Positions 1 through 8,956 are shown, numbered from the stretch's first letter. The stretch is DNA of 64,000 nt from SHLQ01 sp964441145 (GCA_964441145.1 CAYTUB010000001.1:1-64000), one strand, 5' to 3'. The notes: generated by a model from the sequence alone, not told the origin. Translations and numbers: made by a program.

Positions 1-24
1 CGGTACCTTTTGGGGGACAGATCT
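1..24. repeat. right half of a dispersed palindromic element (copy A)
   Basis: The first 24 bases, ending TTTTGGGGGACAGATCT, match the right half of the full palindromic element at 46732-46782 (TTTTGGGGGACAAATCT). The left half lies outside the window. The copy sits 7 bp beyond the stop of the minus-strand dus gene, so it is at the 3' end of that gene, like copies B and D. Confidence 0.6.
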
Positions 25-31
25 TGGGTGT

Positions 32-1246
32 TTACCCGCCGGAGGTGAAGGCGTCGGCTTTGACGCCGGGTGGGATTCGGCTGTCGCGGTCGTCGAGCCA
101 GCCGTAGGGCAAGATCACTCGCTTGGGCCCGTGGCTGTGGCCGCGGGTGAGGCGAGCAGCCTCGGGAGGGAACTCTTCGTCCGCTAGTGAGTTGAGGAGC
201 TCAAGCATCTGATCGCGGCTCTTCATCTGGCTGATCTGTTGACGAAGTTGGCCACCGACGGGGAAGCCCTTCAGATACCAGCTGGTGTGCTTTCTGAAGT
301 CCCGGGTTCCGCGATCCTCACCGAGCCATTCGGTGAGCAGATCGAGGTGGGTGGTCATAATCTTGACCACCCCGTGCAGGCTTGGTGCCGGGGTGATGTC
401 GCGGCCGGCGAGGCCTTGCGTGAGTTCACGGAACAGCCATGGTCGGCCGAGGCATCCGCGGCCGATGACGACGCCGTCGCAGCCAGTTTCTTGCATCATG
501 GCGATTGCGTCGGAGGCTTCCCAGATGTCGCCGTTGCCGAGAACGGGGATTGAAGTCACGTGCTGTTTGAGTTCGGCGATCGTGTCCCAGCGGGCGGTGC
601 CCGAGTAGGCCTGCTCGGCGGTGCGGGCGTGCAGCGCGACGGCCGATGCGCCCTCGTCTTCGGCGATCTTGCCGGTGTCGAGCATGGTGATGTGGTCATC
701 GTCGATGCCGATCCGGAACTTCAGCGTTACCGGTACGTCCTCGGCGTTGGAGACCATGGCCCGAACGATGTCTCGCAACAAATGATGGCGCCAGGGGAGT
801 GCGCTGCCGCCGCCGTGCCTGGTGATCTTGGCTACTGGGCAGCCCAGGTTCATGTCGATGTGATCGACCGCGCCTTCGCTGACGAGCTTCTTGACCGCCT
901 CGCCAATCCAGTACGGATCGGTGCCATACAACTGAATACTTCGGGGCGTTTCACCGTCGGCATATTTCGCCGAGTGCAGCATCTTCTTGTGACCCTCGAT
1001 GAGCGCCCGAGCGGTGATCATCTGGTTCACGTAGAGCCCGCCGGCGGCTGTGGTCGCGTCGCCTGGAGGTTGGGTCGCATCGTCGTAGGCCATCTCATTG
1101 CCGAAGCGGCGACACAGCGTGCGGTACGGCGCAGTGGTGACGCCAGCCATCGGCGCGAGCACGACAGGCGGCGAAACGGTTAGGCGACCAATCTGCAGTG
1201 TGGACGGTAGATCGGTGACCGCAGTCGACGGAGTGGATGCGTCCAT
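32..1246 (-). CDS. dusB: tRNA-dihydrouridine synthase
   Basis: This 404-residue FMN enzyme reduces specific uridines in the tRNA D-loop to dihydrouridine using NADPH, in the cytoplasm. Visible family features are APMAGVT near residue 31, NLGCP with the likely catalytic Cys136, a following GGGSAL stretch, LKFRIGID, a His-Ala-Arg-Thr segment, and the late phosphate-binding GNGDI and GVVIGRGCLGRPW motifs. The frame is open upstream to 1555, but that extension has no family similarity and overlaps maf. The ATG at 1246 has GGAGAG immediately upstream and begins a normal-length protein. maf lies 80 bp upstream on the same strand. The exact tRNA position modified cannot be read from sequence; dusB is the usual bacterial assignment. 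Confidence 0.93.
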   Translation of the reverse strand: MDASTPSTAVTDLPSTLQIGRLTVSPPVVLAPMAGVTTAPYRTLCRRFGNEMAYDDATQPPGDATTAAGGLYVNQMITARALIEGHKKMLHSAKYADGETPRSIQLYGTDPYWIGEAVKKLVSEGAVDHIDMNLGCPVAKITRHGGGSALPWRHHLLRDIVRAMVSNAEDVPVTLKFRIGIDDDHITMLDTGKIAEDEGASAVALHARTAEQAYSGTARWDTIAELKQHVTSIPVLGNGDIWEASDAIAMMQETGCDGVVIGRGCLGRPWLFRELTQGLAGRDITPAPSLHGVVKIMTTHLDLLTEWLGEDRGTRDFRKHTSWYLKGFPVGGQLRQQISQMKSRDQMLELLNSLADEEFPPEAARLTRGHSHGPKRVILPYGWLDDRDSRIPPGVKADAFTSGG

Positions 1247-1325
1247 CTCTCCAGTGTGCCCGCACAATCCACTCTTTCTTCGAAGATCTGGGACCGGTGG
1301 ACGGTCCGCATCCTTCGAAGATTCT

Positions 1326-1877
1326 CTAGATGGGGTCGAAAATGAGTGGACGGAGGCGGTGACGGGGGAGGCCGATGACGTTGTCGTAGCTGCCCTCGAT
1401 CGCGACCACGAATGCTCCGCCGCGGCCCTGCATGCCGTACGCGCCTGCTTTGTCCGCTGGCTCCCCGGTTGCCACGTACCAGGCAATGTCATCGGCGGAC
1501 ATCGGGGCGAAATGCACCACGGTGGTTTCGACGAAGGACTGCACATGGTCGCCACGACGAACCGCGACGCCGGTCATCACCTCGTGAGTTCGGCCAGACA
1601 ACCGTCCGAGCATTGATGCTGCCTCAGCGTCGTTGACCGGCTTGCCGAGCAGTTCTGCGTCGAGGACGACGATCGTGTCCGCGGAGATGACGATCTCGTC
1701 GGCCCCTGATTCGACTGCAGCGCCCTTCTCGATCGCGAGACGCTCGACATAGTCGCTGGCCGCTTCGCCAACTCGAGGGGTCTCGTCAATGTCGGCGACA
1801 CGGACGATGGGGTCGAGCCCGAGCTCTTTGAGAAGGGCCAACCGTCGCGGCGAACCGGAAGCGAGAACTAACGACAT
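1326..1877 (-). CDS. maf: Maf-like nucleoside triphosphate pyrophosphatase
   Basis: The 183-residue protein belongs to the Maf/HAM1-fold house-cleaning pyrophosphatases, which hydrolyse dTTP, UTP or modified nucleotides to monophosphates. The N-terminal LASGSPRR phosphate-binding loop, the ADTIV motif with general-base Asp67, GKP, GRTHEV, GEPADKAGAYGMQGRG and the closing YDNVIGLP are all present, as in active YhdE-type members. Length is normal. Its start overlaps the end of the upstream unknown gene by 10 bp, which suggests co-transcription, and dus follows on the same strand. Confidence 0.92.
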   Translation of the reverse strand: MSLVLASGSPRRLALLKELGLDPIVRVADIDETPRVGEAASDYVERLAIEKGAAVESGADEIVISADTIVVLDAELLGKPVNDAEAASMLGRLSGRTHEVMTGVAVRRGDHVQSFVETTVVHFAPMSADDIAWYVATGEPADKAGAYGMQGRGGAFVVAIEGSYDNVIGLPRHRLRPLIFDPI

Positions 1878-2317
1878 AGACGGGCCGCCTCGTGAAGGGC
1901 ATCCCGAAAGAGTTGGGTGTTGCTGTCGTCCATGTCGTAGACAAGGGTTGCGAAATGGCTAGGTGGGGTGAGTCGAAGCCGGGTCATTCGCACTCGGCTT
2001 CGATGATGGTTGGCGATCACGGTCCGAGTCTCTCGCGCCGGAGGGCGAACCGGGCAGTTGAGTTGACCAACGGTCACCTTCCCAGCATGTGGATCTACAC
2101 GGAGAGCCTCATCGAGTAGTTCGGCGAGTTCGTCGGCTTCGGTGGGTGTCATGACATCGACGAACGAACGGAACCCCGTCACGTCTATGGCGACCTTGTG
2201 TTGGGCCGGTGTCACGCCGATACGGGCCGATCGGTTGTTCGCAAGCGTCAAGCTGTCCGAGACGAAGCGTTCGATGACCGGTGTTGCAGTTTTGCGAAAG
2301 TCGCTCAGTTGCCGCAT
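1868..2317 (-). CDS. small protein of unknown function upstream of maf
   Basis: A 149-residue acidic/basic mixed protein with no signal peptide or membrane segment. I do not recognise a family. It is probably real because its end overlaps the maf start by 10 bp on the same strand, it has a plausible amino-acid composition, and it fills the space between maf and the divergent galE. The C-terminal part contains two histidines in a NHHRSR segment and a hydrophobic FATLVYDM strand. No convincing Shine-Dalgarno sequence precedes the ATG at 2317, so the start is uncertain. Confidence 0.55.
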   Translation of the reverse strand: MRQLSDFRKTATPVIERFVSDSLTLANNRSARIGVTPAQHKVAIDVTGFRSFVDVMTPTEADELAELLDEALRVDPHAGKVTVGQLNCPVRPPARETRTVIANHHRSRVRMTRLRLTPPSHFATLVYDMDDSNTQLFRDALHEAARLCR

Positions 2318-2479
2318 CGATACGACAGTAGCGTTTCAATCCCAGCGGTTTACACGGGCTTTTCACTCCGGCTGGAAAGCTTGTTGGTATCGCAGAAGTA
2401 GCGATCGGTGGTGGCCAAGATGTTTAGCGCAGCCGAAGGCGGTCGATAGGACCCCAGCGGAAAGAAGGATTGAAAAGAC

Positions 2480-3487
2480 ATGAGCGAAACAGTTCTCGTA
2501 ACTGGCGGTGCCGGATACATCGGTAGTCATACGGCGATCGCTTTGATCAATGCAGGCCACAACGTGGTCGTGGTCGACAACTTCGTCAACTCCAAACCAG
2601 GAGCCCTCGAAGTAGTCCAGGAGCTCACCGAGACCGACATCACCGTCGTGGAAGGAGACGCAACAGACGTTTCGCTTCTCACCAAGGTGATGACAGACAA
2701 TTCGGTCACCGCGGTCATTCACATGGCGGCCTTGAAGGCCGTCGGCGAGTCGATGGATATGCCGCTCGAGTACTACCGCAACAACCTTGGCTCGGCCATG
2801 GCCACCCTCGAGGCAATGCGTGCCGCAGGTGTCTGGAAGTTCGTATTCTCCTCGTCAGCCACCGTCTACGGCGACCCGGAGTCGTGCCCGATTCCCGAGG
2901 GCGCTGGCATTGGAGCAACGAACCCCTACGGCATGACCAAGCAGATGATCGAGGTCATCCTTCGCGATGTTTCAGCGGCCGACGACCAGTGGAAGATCAC
3001 GTCGCTGCGCTACTTCAACCCGGTCGGGGCGCATGAATCTGGCAAGGTCGCCGAGGCTCCCATTGGGAAGCCCAACAACCTCATGCCCATGATCATGGAG
3101 GTCGCCACTGGGGCCCGTGAAAAGGTCATGGTGTTCGGCAACGACTGGCCGACCCCCGACGGCACCGGCGTGCGCGACTACATCCACATCATGGACCTCG
3201 TCGAAGGTCACGTCGCTGCACTCGAACACCTCGAAACCCAAGACGGCTACGAGACGTTCAACCTGGGTCAAGGTGTCGGCACGAGTGTGTTCGAACTCAT
3301 CGCCGGAGTCGAAGACGCAACCGGAATGACGATCCCCTTTGAGGTCACCGACCGCCGAGCCGGCGACATCGCCGAATGCGTCGCCGACCCAACCAAGGCA
3401 AACGAAGTGCTCGGCTGGGAAACCACCCGCAGCACAGCGGACGCCTGCCTCCATTCCTGGCAGAGTCAGGACGTCACCAAGGCATAG
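2480..3487 (+). CDS. galE: UDP-glucose 4-epimerase
   Basis: The 335-residue protein is an extended short-chain dehydrogenase that interconverts UDP-glucose and UDP-galactose using bound NAD, supplying galactose units for cell-surface glycans. The Rossmann motif TGGAGYIGSH is at residues 8-17, SSSATVYG is at 124-131 with the catalytic Ser/Thr, and the Tyr150-x3-Lys154 pair lies in NPYGMTK. RYFNPVGAH and the C-terminal RRAGDIAEC segment are typical of GalE. The start follows GGAAAGAAGG. It is transcribed divergently from the maf cluster across about 160 bp. No other sugar genes are adjacent. Confidence 0.95.
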   Translation: MSETVLVTGGAGYIGSHTAIALINAGHNVVVVDNFVNSKPGALEVVQELTETDITVVEGDATDVSLLTKVMTDNSVTAVIHMAALKAVGESMDMPLEYYRNNLGSAMATLEAMRAAGVWKFVFSSSATVYGDPESCPIPEGAGIGATNPYGMTKQMIEVILRDVSAADDQWKITSLRYFNPVGAHESGKVAEAPIGKPNNLMPMIMEVATGAREKVMVFGNDWPTPDGTGVRDYIHIMDLVEGHVAALEHLETQDGYETFNLGQGVGTSVFELIAGVEDATGMTIPFEVTDRRAGDIAECVADPTKANEVLGWETTRSTADACLHSWQSQDVTKA

Positions 3488-3498
3488 CCCGGGGTCTC

Positions 3499-4830
3499 TT
3501 ACCCTGTTGCTCGGCCCGTCCAGACCAATGGTGGGGTGTCTATGTCCGCCCGGTAGTCGAGAACCAGAACCTCGTCGCCGTGAATCGTTCCCGTGACCGC
3601 AGTGCCGAACTGCATGGGCGTTCCGAGCGGGGCCCTCTGGGGGATAGCGAAAAGCCGCACCGGTTCATTGGAACTGGTCCCGACATTGACCAACGCTGAG
3701 GTTCCGTCATCGTGGACGATATGGGCAACGGACCCTTCGTTGTTAGAGAGACCGCGTGCTCCGAAACCGAATTCCCAGCTTCTTCCGTCCGCGGAAAGAA
3801 AGCCTTCCGTTTGTGATACTCCAGAGGACCCCGAACTCAGGCTCACCACAAATCCCGCTTCGGTGACGTCGACGTCTACGAATCTGAGGTCGGCGGACCT
3901 GTCGAGTATCGCCGATTCGTCCCAGGTCTCTGTTCCGTGGCTGCGTGTCCACGATGTGAAGCGCTCGACGACGACCGTGGTGTTCTCGCCCACGGCCAGG
4001 TCGATGTCTTCGAGGTCGGCATCAGCGAACGGAGCCGCCGTCAGTTCCCAGGTCGTGCCACCATCGATGGATTCGGCGAGGCCCACCGTTTGCCGTCGGC
4101 CGTTGGGATCGAGTGCTACGAGAGCTGCTACGCGTTCGCCGAAGGCAGCGCCTCGCAGAATCTCTACGCCTCCGAGGTCACCGAGATTTAGGCGTTCCCA
4201 TGTCGAACCGCCGTCGGCCAGCCGAACGGCGACCGGTGAGATCGTGTCGGAGAAGTCGTTGCCGAACGCGAGGGGGCGGCTGTTGCTCATGACGAGGTGG
4301 CTGAAGGAGACGCCCGCGGGTATCGCTGTGCCGGGCAGTGCATCGAAGTCACCGAAGGGCCCGGAAACCGGAGTCCATGTGATTCCATCGACTGTCTCCC
4401 AAATCGCACCTCGTTTCTTGGTCTCCAATGCATCGTTGATCTTCCACTCGAAGCCAGCGACCCACGCCCGGTCGCCCGACGAGATGAGATCTCGCACAAC
4501 GACCGAAGCGTCAGCGTCGAGAGCTGGGAACGGGTCGATGTGTTGTGCCCATTGGAGCTCGTCGAGCGGCCCCGGAAGTGCAGCAAAGACCGGAGCCGGA
4601 GAAGCATCTGCGGTCGTTAGGTCGGCGTCATTGCGCAGCTGTGTGAGCGCGACGCCAGTGGCTGCGATCACCATCAGCACAGCCGCCGCCGTCAAAGCCA
4701 GCTTTGTGGGGCGTCGGCGGTGGGGAAGTTCGTAATCGATCTGTGGGAGGAGTCGCGCCTCAATGTCATCCAGCGTGAGCGGACGCGCCGAGGTCTCGAC
4801 ATGCTCGGCGATTCGGTCATGAAGTTGCAT
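3499..4830 (-). CDS. membrane-anchored putative anti-sigma factor with a propeller-like ectodomain
   Basis: A 443-residue protein with a cytosolic N-terminus of about 43 residues, one transmembrane helix at about 44-66 (LALTAAAVLMVIAATGVALT) and a long extracytoplasmic domain. The ectodomain has repeated SxDGxxWE/DGGTTWE-like motifs reminiscent of BNR/sialidase-type beta-propellers. It overlaps the upstream ECF sigma gene by 14 bp on the same strand. That is the usual arrangement for a sigma and its membrane anti-sigma, so a sigma-sequestering role is inferred. No zinc HxxxCxxC anti-sigma motif is visible, so the assignment rests on topology and context. Confidence 0.65.
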   Translation of the reverse strand: MQLHDRIAEHVETSARPLTLDDIEARLLPQIDYELPHRRRPTKLALTAAAVLMVIAATGVALTQLRNDADLTTADASPAPVFAALPGPLDELQWAQHIDPFPALDADASVVVRDLISSGDRAWVAGFEWKINDALETKKRGAIWETVDGITWTPVSGPFGDFDALPGTAIPAGVSFSHLVMSNSRPLAFGNDFSDTISPVAVRLADGGSTWERLNLGDLGGVEILRGAAFGERVAALVALDPNGRRQTVGLAESIDGGTTWELTAAPFADADLEDIDLAVGENTTVVVERFTSWTRSHGTETWDESAILDRSADLRFVDVDVTEAGFVVSLSSGSSGVSQTEGFLSADGRSWEFGFGARGLSNNEGSVAHIVHDDGTSALVNVGTSSNEPVRLFAIPQRAPLGTPMQFGTAVTGTIHGDEVLVLDYRADIDTPPLVWTGRATG

Positions 4831-5305
4831 GATCAGCCTCCAATTGCGCGCGAAGGCGGGCGAGCCCTCGCTCGAGATGGTTCTGTACGGTCGTCCGCTT
4901 GCAGCCGAGTAGGCCAGCCACTTCGGCGTGAGTCATGGCGAATCCCTCAACGAGGATTACCGCCTGGCGTTGGCGCGGACTAAGGGTCTGGAGAGCGTCG
5001 GCGAGGTCCACATCGGTGGTGTGGTCTATGTGCGCGTCCAGGGTGCGCTCGGTGGATTGTCTGGCGAGTCGCTGCTGGCGAGCCGCCCATCGCTGGCCGA
5101 CCCGATAGGTGTAGCCCGATGGGTTCGCCATAGTTGAGACTCGACCCCAAGACTTCCAGACCACCGCAAAGGATTCCGCCGCTGCTTCTCTGCCGAGATC
5201 CGGGCCGAAGCGGCCGATGAGTGCACGGCGGATCGTGGGCTCGCTGGACGTGAAGAAATCGCGGAACCCCACCGCTAATTCCTCGTGCGTGTTCTCCCAG
5301 TCCAT
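4817..5305 (-). CDS. ECF-type RNA polymerase sigma factor
   Basis: About 162 residues with a sigma region 2 segment (EAAAESFAVVWKSWGR... NPSGYTYRVGQRW) and a region 4 helix-turn-helix (LSPRQRQAVILVEGFAMTHA followed by EVAGLLGCKRTTVQNHLERG). It should direct RNA polymerase to a small stress regulon. The ATG at 5305 is preceded by GGAG; a GTG at 5341 in the same frame is an alternative but lacks a ribosome site. The end overlaps the putative membrane anti-sigma gene by 14 bp. The frame contains nothing beyond regions 2 and 4, so it is a minimal ECF sigma. Confidence 0.85.
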   Translation of the reverse strand: MDWENTHEELAVGFRDFFTSSEPTIRRALIGRFGPDLGREAAAESFAVVWKSWGRVSTMANPSGYTYRVGQRWAARQQRLARQSTERTLDAHIDHTTDVDLADALQTLSPRQRQAVILVEGFAMTHAEVAGLLGCKRTTVQNHLERGLARLRAQLEADHATS

Positions 5306-5440
5306 CACTCCATAAGGCACCAAAGCCTGTAGTTGCACCACACCAGGGAGGAGTTTCTTTTTAGATAGTTGTACGTCCGCGCTGCCGGAGGCGGTGATGG
5401 TTGGGAGCGAAGCGGGGAACCACTTCGAGAAGCCGGGGAT

Positions 5441-5459
5441 GTCCGCCGGACGTGCGGAC
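5441..5459 (-). terminator. short hairpin after the sulfotransferase gene
   Basis: GTCCGC and GCGGAC arms surround a 7-nt loop, a few bases beyond the stop of the minus-strand sulfotransferase gene. There is no T tract, so termination is only suggested by position. Confidence 0.35.
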
Positions 5460-5462
5460 CTG

Positions 5463-6161
5463 TTAGTGCCAGTGTTCGTCGGCTATGGCCTTGGCGGCTT
5501 CGTAGATCTCAAATTCGGTTGCCCAGTGCTGGCGCAAGTTCTGTTGCGCCTCATTGGATAGAGGAGCAACCCGTGATGGCGCGGCATGGAGCTCGGGCGT
5601 TGGCGGTAGCTCATAAGTAGGGATGCCGAGACGTTCCAGTACCTCAGGCAGATTGTCGTTGAGGTCTGCCAGATCGATGCACATGGCGATTCGGGACCGT
5701 TCTTTGTCTAGTGCTTTCACCGAGTGGAGATACCAGCTGTAGTCCTTCGCCAGATGCGTGATGCTCTGCATCGCGAAACGCGCCGCTGAAAGTTGTCGGT
5801 CATCGGTGCTGCCGAGGGCGATGGCGAGCGCTTCGGCACTGTCGAACCACAGGAACGACACCGCTTCATCTGTCGTCCATTTCGAGTTGTGCACCGGCCG
5901 CCCTTGTCGCATGCGTGAATGAAATGCAGACACGAACCGTTCGAGGGGGTCTCGAATCACGAAGGCCAGCTCGCGGTCCTTGCCGAACTTCTTGCGGGAC
6001 GACCGCAGAGAATCGCGATGCCGATCGATGTGAAGATCGCGGTTCCATTGATGCGTGTTATGGCGAATTATCGACTTCAGGTAGGTCCCGCCCGTCTTGC
6101 CTATGTGAAGAAAGCAAAGCGGTGGCGCCGACATGGGCGTGAAGTTATCACGGGCCGCCAT
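5463..6161 (-). CDS. sulfotransferase family protein
   Basis: The protein of about 232 residues carries a PAPS 5'-phosphosulfate loop (FLHIGKTGGTYLKSII) near its N-terminus and the 3'-phosphate-binding FVIRDPLERFVSAF segment about 60 residues later. This spacing is typical of the Sulfotransfer_2-like family. It probably transfers sulfate from PAPS to a carbohydrate or small acceptor; the acceptor cannot be inferred. The frame opens upstream to 6269 inside the neighbouring DinB gene, so ATG 6161 is preferred (6134 is also possible). It starts 9 bp after the DinB-like gene on the same strand. Confidence 0.78.
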   Translation of the reverse strand: MAARDNFTPMSAPPLCFLHIGKTGGTYLKSIIRHNTHQWNRDLHIDRHRDSLRSSRKKFGKDRELAFVIRDPLERFVSAFHSRMRQGRPVHNSKWTTDEAVSFLWFDSAEALAIALGSTDDRQLSAARFAMQSITHLAKDYSWYLHSVKALDKERSRIAMCIDLADLNDNLPEVLERLGIPTYELPPTPELHAAPSRVAPLSNEAQQNLRQHWATEFEIYEAAKAIADEHWH

Positions 6162-6169
6162 GCCAGCCG

Positions 6170-6700
6170 TTAGATCATCAGGTAGCCGTCGAGTTCCTTC
6201 AGGTTCTGCGAGTCGGGCATGGCGGGAAGAGGTTTGTTGAACTGATCGACACGAACCTCTCCTACCCACTTCGCATGTTGGTATTCGTGATTAATGATCG
6301 CGGTCAGCATGGTCTCGGCGATCTTGACGAGTTGCTCGGGCGCTCCCACGCGGCCGGCGTCAATTTCGCCGACTCGGAAACGCACCCGCTCAGCAACGGC
6401 GTCGCGGTAGCCCCCGATGCGGGCGAGCTCTGGAAGATCGCCGCGCTGGGTCTCGGCAGTCGCGCTATCCATCACGCCGTCGAGTTCGGGATCAGGTGAT
6501 GGTTCGGCCGCCGTCAAGTTCCGGATCATGAAGTGAGCAACAGCCGCCTGATGGCCCAGGTGCCATGCGATAGCACTCGAGTTCTCGTTCGGTCGCCAGT
6601 GGGTTTCGTCTTGAGACAGGTCTTGCCAAAGCGCATCGGTGTAACCCAAGGCGGTGTCGTATTCCGCGGCGAGCGCCTGCAATGAAAGATCGTTGGTCAT
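6170..6700 (-). CDS. DinB-superfamily protein
   Basis: A 176-residue four-helix-bundle protein of the DinB/YfiT metal-binding superfamily. Histidines in WHLGHQ (about residues 46-51) and in NHEYQHAKW (about 137-145) are the expected metal ligands. Family members are thiol-dependent S-transferases or unknown enzymes. The gene lies 9 bp after the amine oxidase and 9 bp before the sulfotransferase, so the three likely form an operon. The specific reaction is unknown. Confidence 0.78.
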   Translation of the reverse strand: MTNDLSLQALAAEYDTALGYTDALWQDLSQDETHWRPNENSSAIAWHLGHQAAVAHFMIRNLTAAEPSPDPELDGVMDSATAETQRGDLPELARIGGYRDAVAERVRFRVGEIDAGRVGAPEQLVKIAETMLTAIINHEYQHAKWVGEVRVDQFNKPLPAMPDSQNLKELDGYLMI

Positions 6701-6709
6701 GTGTTCTCC

Positions 6710-7786
6710 CTAGGGCGATCGTAGGTCATCGAGTATTGCTTCGGCGGCGCGGGCGCCTGCGACGAGTGCGCCTTCGACATGGCCCGGCGCAATGGGAGAG
6801 GTCTCCGTGCTCGCCCAGTGCAATCGGCCATCCATCGCCGGTTCCTGGAACGCCGGGTGCCCATAGGTCTCGTAGTTCTGGAGGCCAAGGGTGGCAACGT
6901 GACTCGTTTGCTCCTCGGCCCTCCAGTCGTGAACGTGGATCTCGGTGGCACGAGCGCCTTCGGGTCCGAACAACGCGGCGAATTGGTCTCTGACCTCCTG
7001 CTCGGTTGGTGCAGGCGCTCCTGGAGGTATCGAGCAGAACCCAAACAGCGCTGCCGGAGTGCCATCGGGGCCGCTCATGTCATGTATCTCGCGCATCGGG
7101 CCATCGTGAGAGAAGGCCGCGCCGGCGAGACCGGAGTCCCGCCAAAAGGCTGCTTCGAACACGGCAACGACCTTGACCGTGGATCCCATCCACACCGGGG
7201 TCGTTCGAGCGATCGTCGCGATGTCACGGTCGAGTCCTTCGCCAAAGTCGATTGTCTGTAGCGCTAGTGCAGGCGGCACGGCCAAGACGACATGGGAGGC
7301 TTCGACCGCTTCGACATCGGTGTGGACCGTCATCCCCGCGACGGCACGTTCGATGCCGGTGACGACTACGCCGAGACTGATCCAATCCTTCGGGAGTGAA
7401 GACTCAAGTGCATCGGTAATCGACTGCATGCCATCTGCGATCCGGCCGGATGCAACATCGAGTTGGTTGCCTGGAATTCGCTGCACGGTTCCGGCCTGAT
7501 ACATCATGTCGCCGTCGAGGTGCTGGGGGAAGGAGCGGAGACCAGCGTCTCGCACAAGCGCGTTGATCCGGCTCTCGTTGGGCCAGAACCAGGTGGCGCC
7601 AAGGTCCAGACGCCCACCTCCCGCCGGGATCGACAGCAGACGTCCCCCCGTCCGCTCCCGGGCTTCGAGAATCCGAAACGGCACTCCCTGTGAGAACAGC
7701 TGCACCGCTGCGGTAAGTCCGCCAACTCCAGCCCCGACGATTACGACGTTGGCCCGGTCGGTCTGGTTGTCGAGTTCTCTGTCCAT
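6710..7786 (-). CDS. FAD-dependent amine oxidase / flavin monoamine oxidase family
   Basis: About 358 residues. The FAD dinucleotide-binding motif VVIVGAGVGGLTAAVQL is at the N-terminus, followed by LEARERTGGRL, the ADP-binding continuation typical of monoamine oxidases and phytoene desaturase-like enzymes. The C-terminal HWASTETSPIAPGHVEGAL segment is the second FAD-contact motif. Substrate unknown (amine, or polyene-type oxidation). ATG 7786 is chosen because an upstream in-frame GTG at 7849 would overlap the divergent PPOX gene. It heads the operon with the DinB-like and sulfotransferase genes. Confidence 0.82.
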   Translation of the reverse strand: MDRELDNQTDRANVVIVGAGVGGLTAAVQLFSQGVPFRILEARERTGGRLLSIPAGGGRLDLGATWFWPNESRINALVRDAGLRSFPQHLDGDMMYQAGTVQRIPGNQLDVASGRIADGMQSITDALESSLPKDWISLGVVVTGIERAVAGMTVHTDVEAVEASHVVLAVPPALALQTIDFGEGLDRDIATIARTTPVWMGSTVKVVAVFEAAFWRDSGLAGAAFSHDGPMREIHDMSGPDGTPAALFGFCSIPPGAPAPTEQEVRDQFAALFGPEGARATEIHVHDWRAEEQTSHVATLGLQNYETYGHPAFQEPAMDGRLHWASTETSPIAPGHVEGALVAGARAAEAILDDLRSP

Positions 7787-7813
7787 GACGCTGTTCTGAT
7801 CGTATGTTGTTTC

Positions 7814-8317
7814 GTGGTCACCCGTCGACGTGGTTGCTACGGTCACCACGTGCCCGATTCACACGTTCTACCCGTTCCGCTTCGCCAACCACTTTCGCCG
7901 CTCGTGGAAGGGTTGTTGGCCGCGGCCATTCCAGCGCGGCTTGCCTGGGTAGGTGCTGGCTCGAGGCCGCACGTGGTGCCGATCTGGTTTCACTGGACCG
8001 GAACCGAGTTGGCCATGACCACGTTTCGAGGTGCACAGAAGCTCGATGACATCACCGACGGCACCGTTGTCGCGGTCACGATCGACACTAATGAGTTTCC
8101 CTACAAGAGCCTGAAGTTACGCGGAACCGTTCGACTTGCGCGCGTCGATGGTCTCTCCGAGGAGTACCGCCTCGCTACCAATCGCTACCTCGGCGAACAA
8201 GAAGGGGAGCGGTGGCTCGAATTTCTCGACGGTGCGGATCAGGTCGTGCTCTTCGTCAGCCCAACGTGGGCAAAGACTGCCGACATGGCCGCCGACTCGC
8301 CGTTCTTTGCCAGCTGA
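7814..8317 (+). CDS. pyridoxamine 5'-phosphate oxidase-fold (PPOX/F420) protein
   Basis: A small split-barrel flavin/F420-binding protein of up to 167 residues. The core reads RLAWVGAGSRPHVVPIWFHW, then a TTFRGAQKLDDI strand and VAVTIDTNEFPYKSLKLRGT, a pattern common in actinobacterial PPOX proteins of unknown substrate. The GTG at 7814 is the longest start; GTG 7850 (beginning PDSHVLPVPL) is equally plausible and would avoid overlap with any long form of the divergent amine oxidase. The stop lies 3 bp from the end of the convergent response-regulator gene. Confidence 0.75.
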   Translation: MVTRRRGCYGHHVPDSHVLPVPLRQPLSPLVEGLLAAAIPARLAWVGAGSRPHVVPIWFHWTGTELAMTTFRGAQKLDDITDGTVVAVTIDTNEFPYKSLKLRGTVRLARVDGLSEEYRLATNRYLGEQEGERWLEFLDGADQVVLFVSPTWAKTADMAADSPFFAS

Positions 8318-8320
8318 GCA

Positions 8321-8956
8321 TCACAAAATGCGACGGTCGGCGGCCCAACGCGTGAGCTCGTTGCGGTTCGAGAGTTGCAGCTTTCGCAGCACGGCGCTGG
8401 CGTGGGATTCGACCGTCTTGATCGAGATGGTCAGCCGGCGAGCGATCTCCTTATAGGCGTAGCCGCGCGCCAGTAGCCGCATGACTTCCTGTTCGCGGGG
8501 CGTCAGCTGATCGAGTTCAGGGTCGGTCGCCGAGGTCGACAGGTCCGTGGAGAAGGCATCGAGCACGAAGCCCGCCAACCGGGGCGAGAACACGGCATCG
8601 CCATCGGTGACCCGACGCACGGCATCGACAAGGTCCTCGCCGCTCGTGTTCTTGGTGATGTAGCCGCGGGCGCCCGCTCGGATCACCGAGATCACATCTT
8701 CGGCCGCATCCGACACCGAGAGCGCCAAGAATCGCGTCGTAATCCCGCGATCGACGCAACCAACAATGACGTCGGTCGCGGTGCCGCTCGGAAGGTGGAC
8801 ATCGCATACGACGACGTCCGGCTTCTCACGGGCGATGACATCGATCGCCTCGGGGATATCGCCAGCTTCGCCAACGATCGTGAAGTGGTCGGCGAGGCCA
8901 GCGCGCACACCAGCACGGACGAGCGCATGGTCATCGACCAGCACGAGCGTGGTCAT
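8321..8956 (-). CDS. NarL/LuxR-family response regulator
   Basis: The 211-residue regulator has a receiver domain (acidic DD near residue 8, phospho-acceptor Asp in VVVCDVHLP, switch residues LALSVSD, Lys in GYITKNT) and a C-terminal LuxR helix-turn-helix (LTPREQEVMRLLARGYAYKE, then IARRLTISIKTVESHASAVL). It overlaps the upstream sensor kinase gene by 4 bp (ATGA), so they form one two-component system. With the divergent PspC/LiaF-like gene the set resembles LiaFSR envelope-stress systems. Likely target: the shared divergent promoter region at 10177-10267. Confidence 0.93.
   Translation of the reverse strand: MTTLVLVDDHALVRAGVRAGLADHFTIVGEAGDIPEAIDVIAREKPDVVVCDVHLPSGTATDVIVGCVDRGITTRFLALSVSDAAEDVISVIRAGARGYITKNTSGEDLVDAVRRVTDGDAVFSPRLAGFVLDAFSTDLSTSATDPELDQLTPREQEVMRLLARGYAYKEIARRLTISIKTVESHASAVLRKLQLSNRNELTRWAADRRIL

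Noticed and set aside
239..1183. Plus-strand open frames opposite dusB
   Set aside because: They are antisense shadows of a well-supported enzyme gene with high GC third positions.
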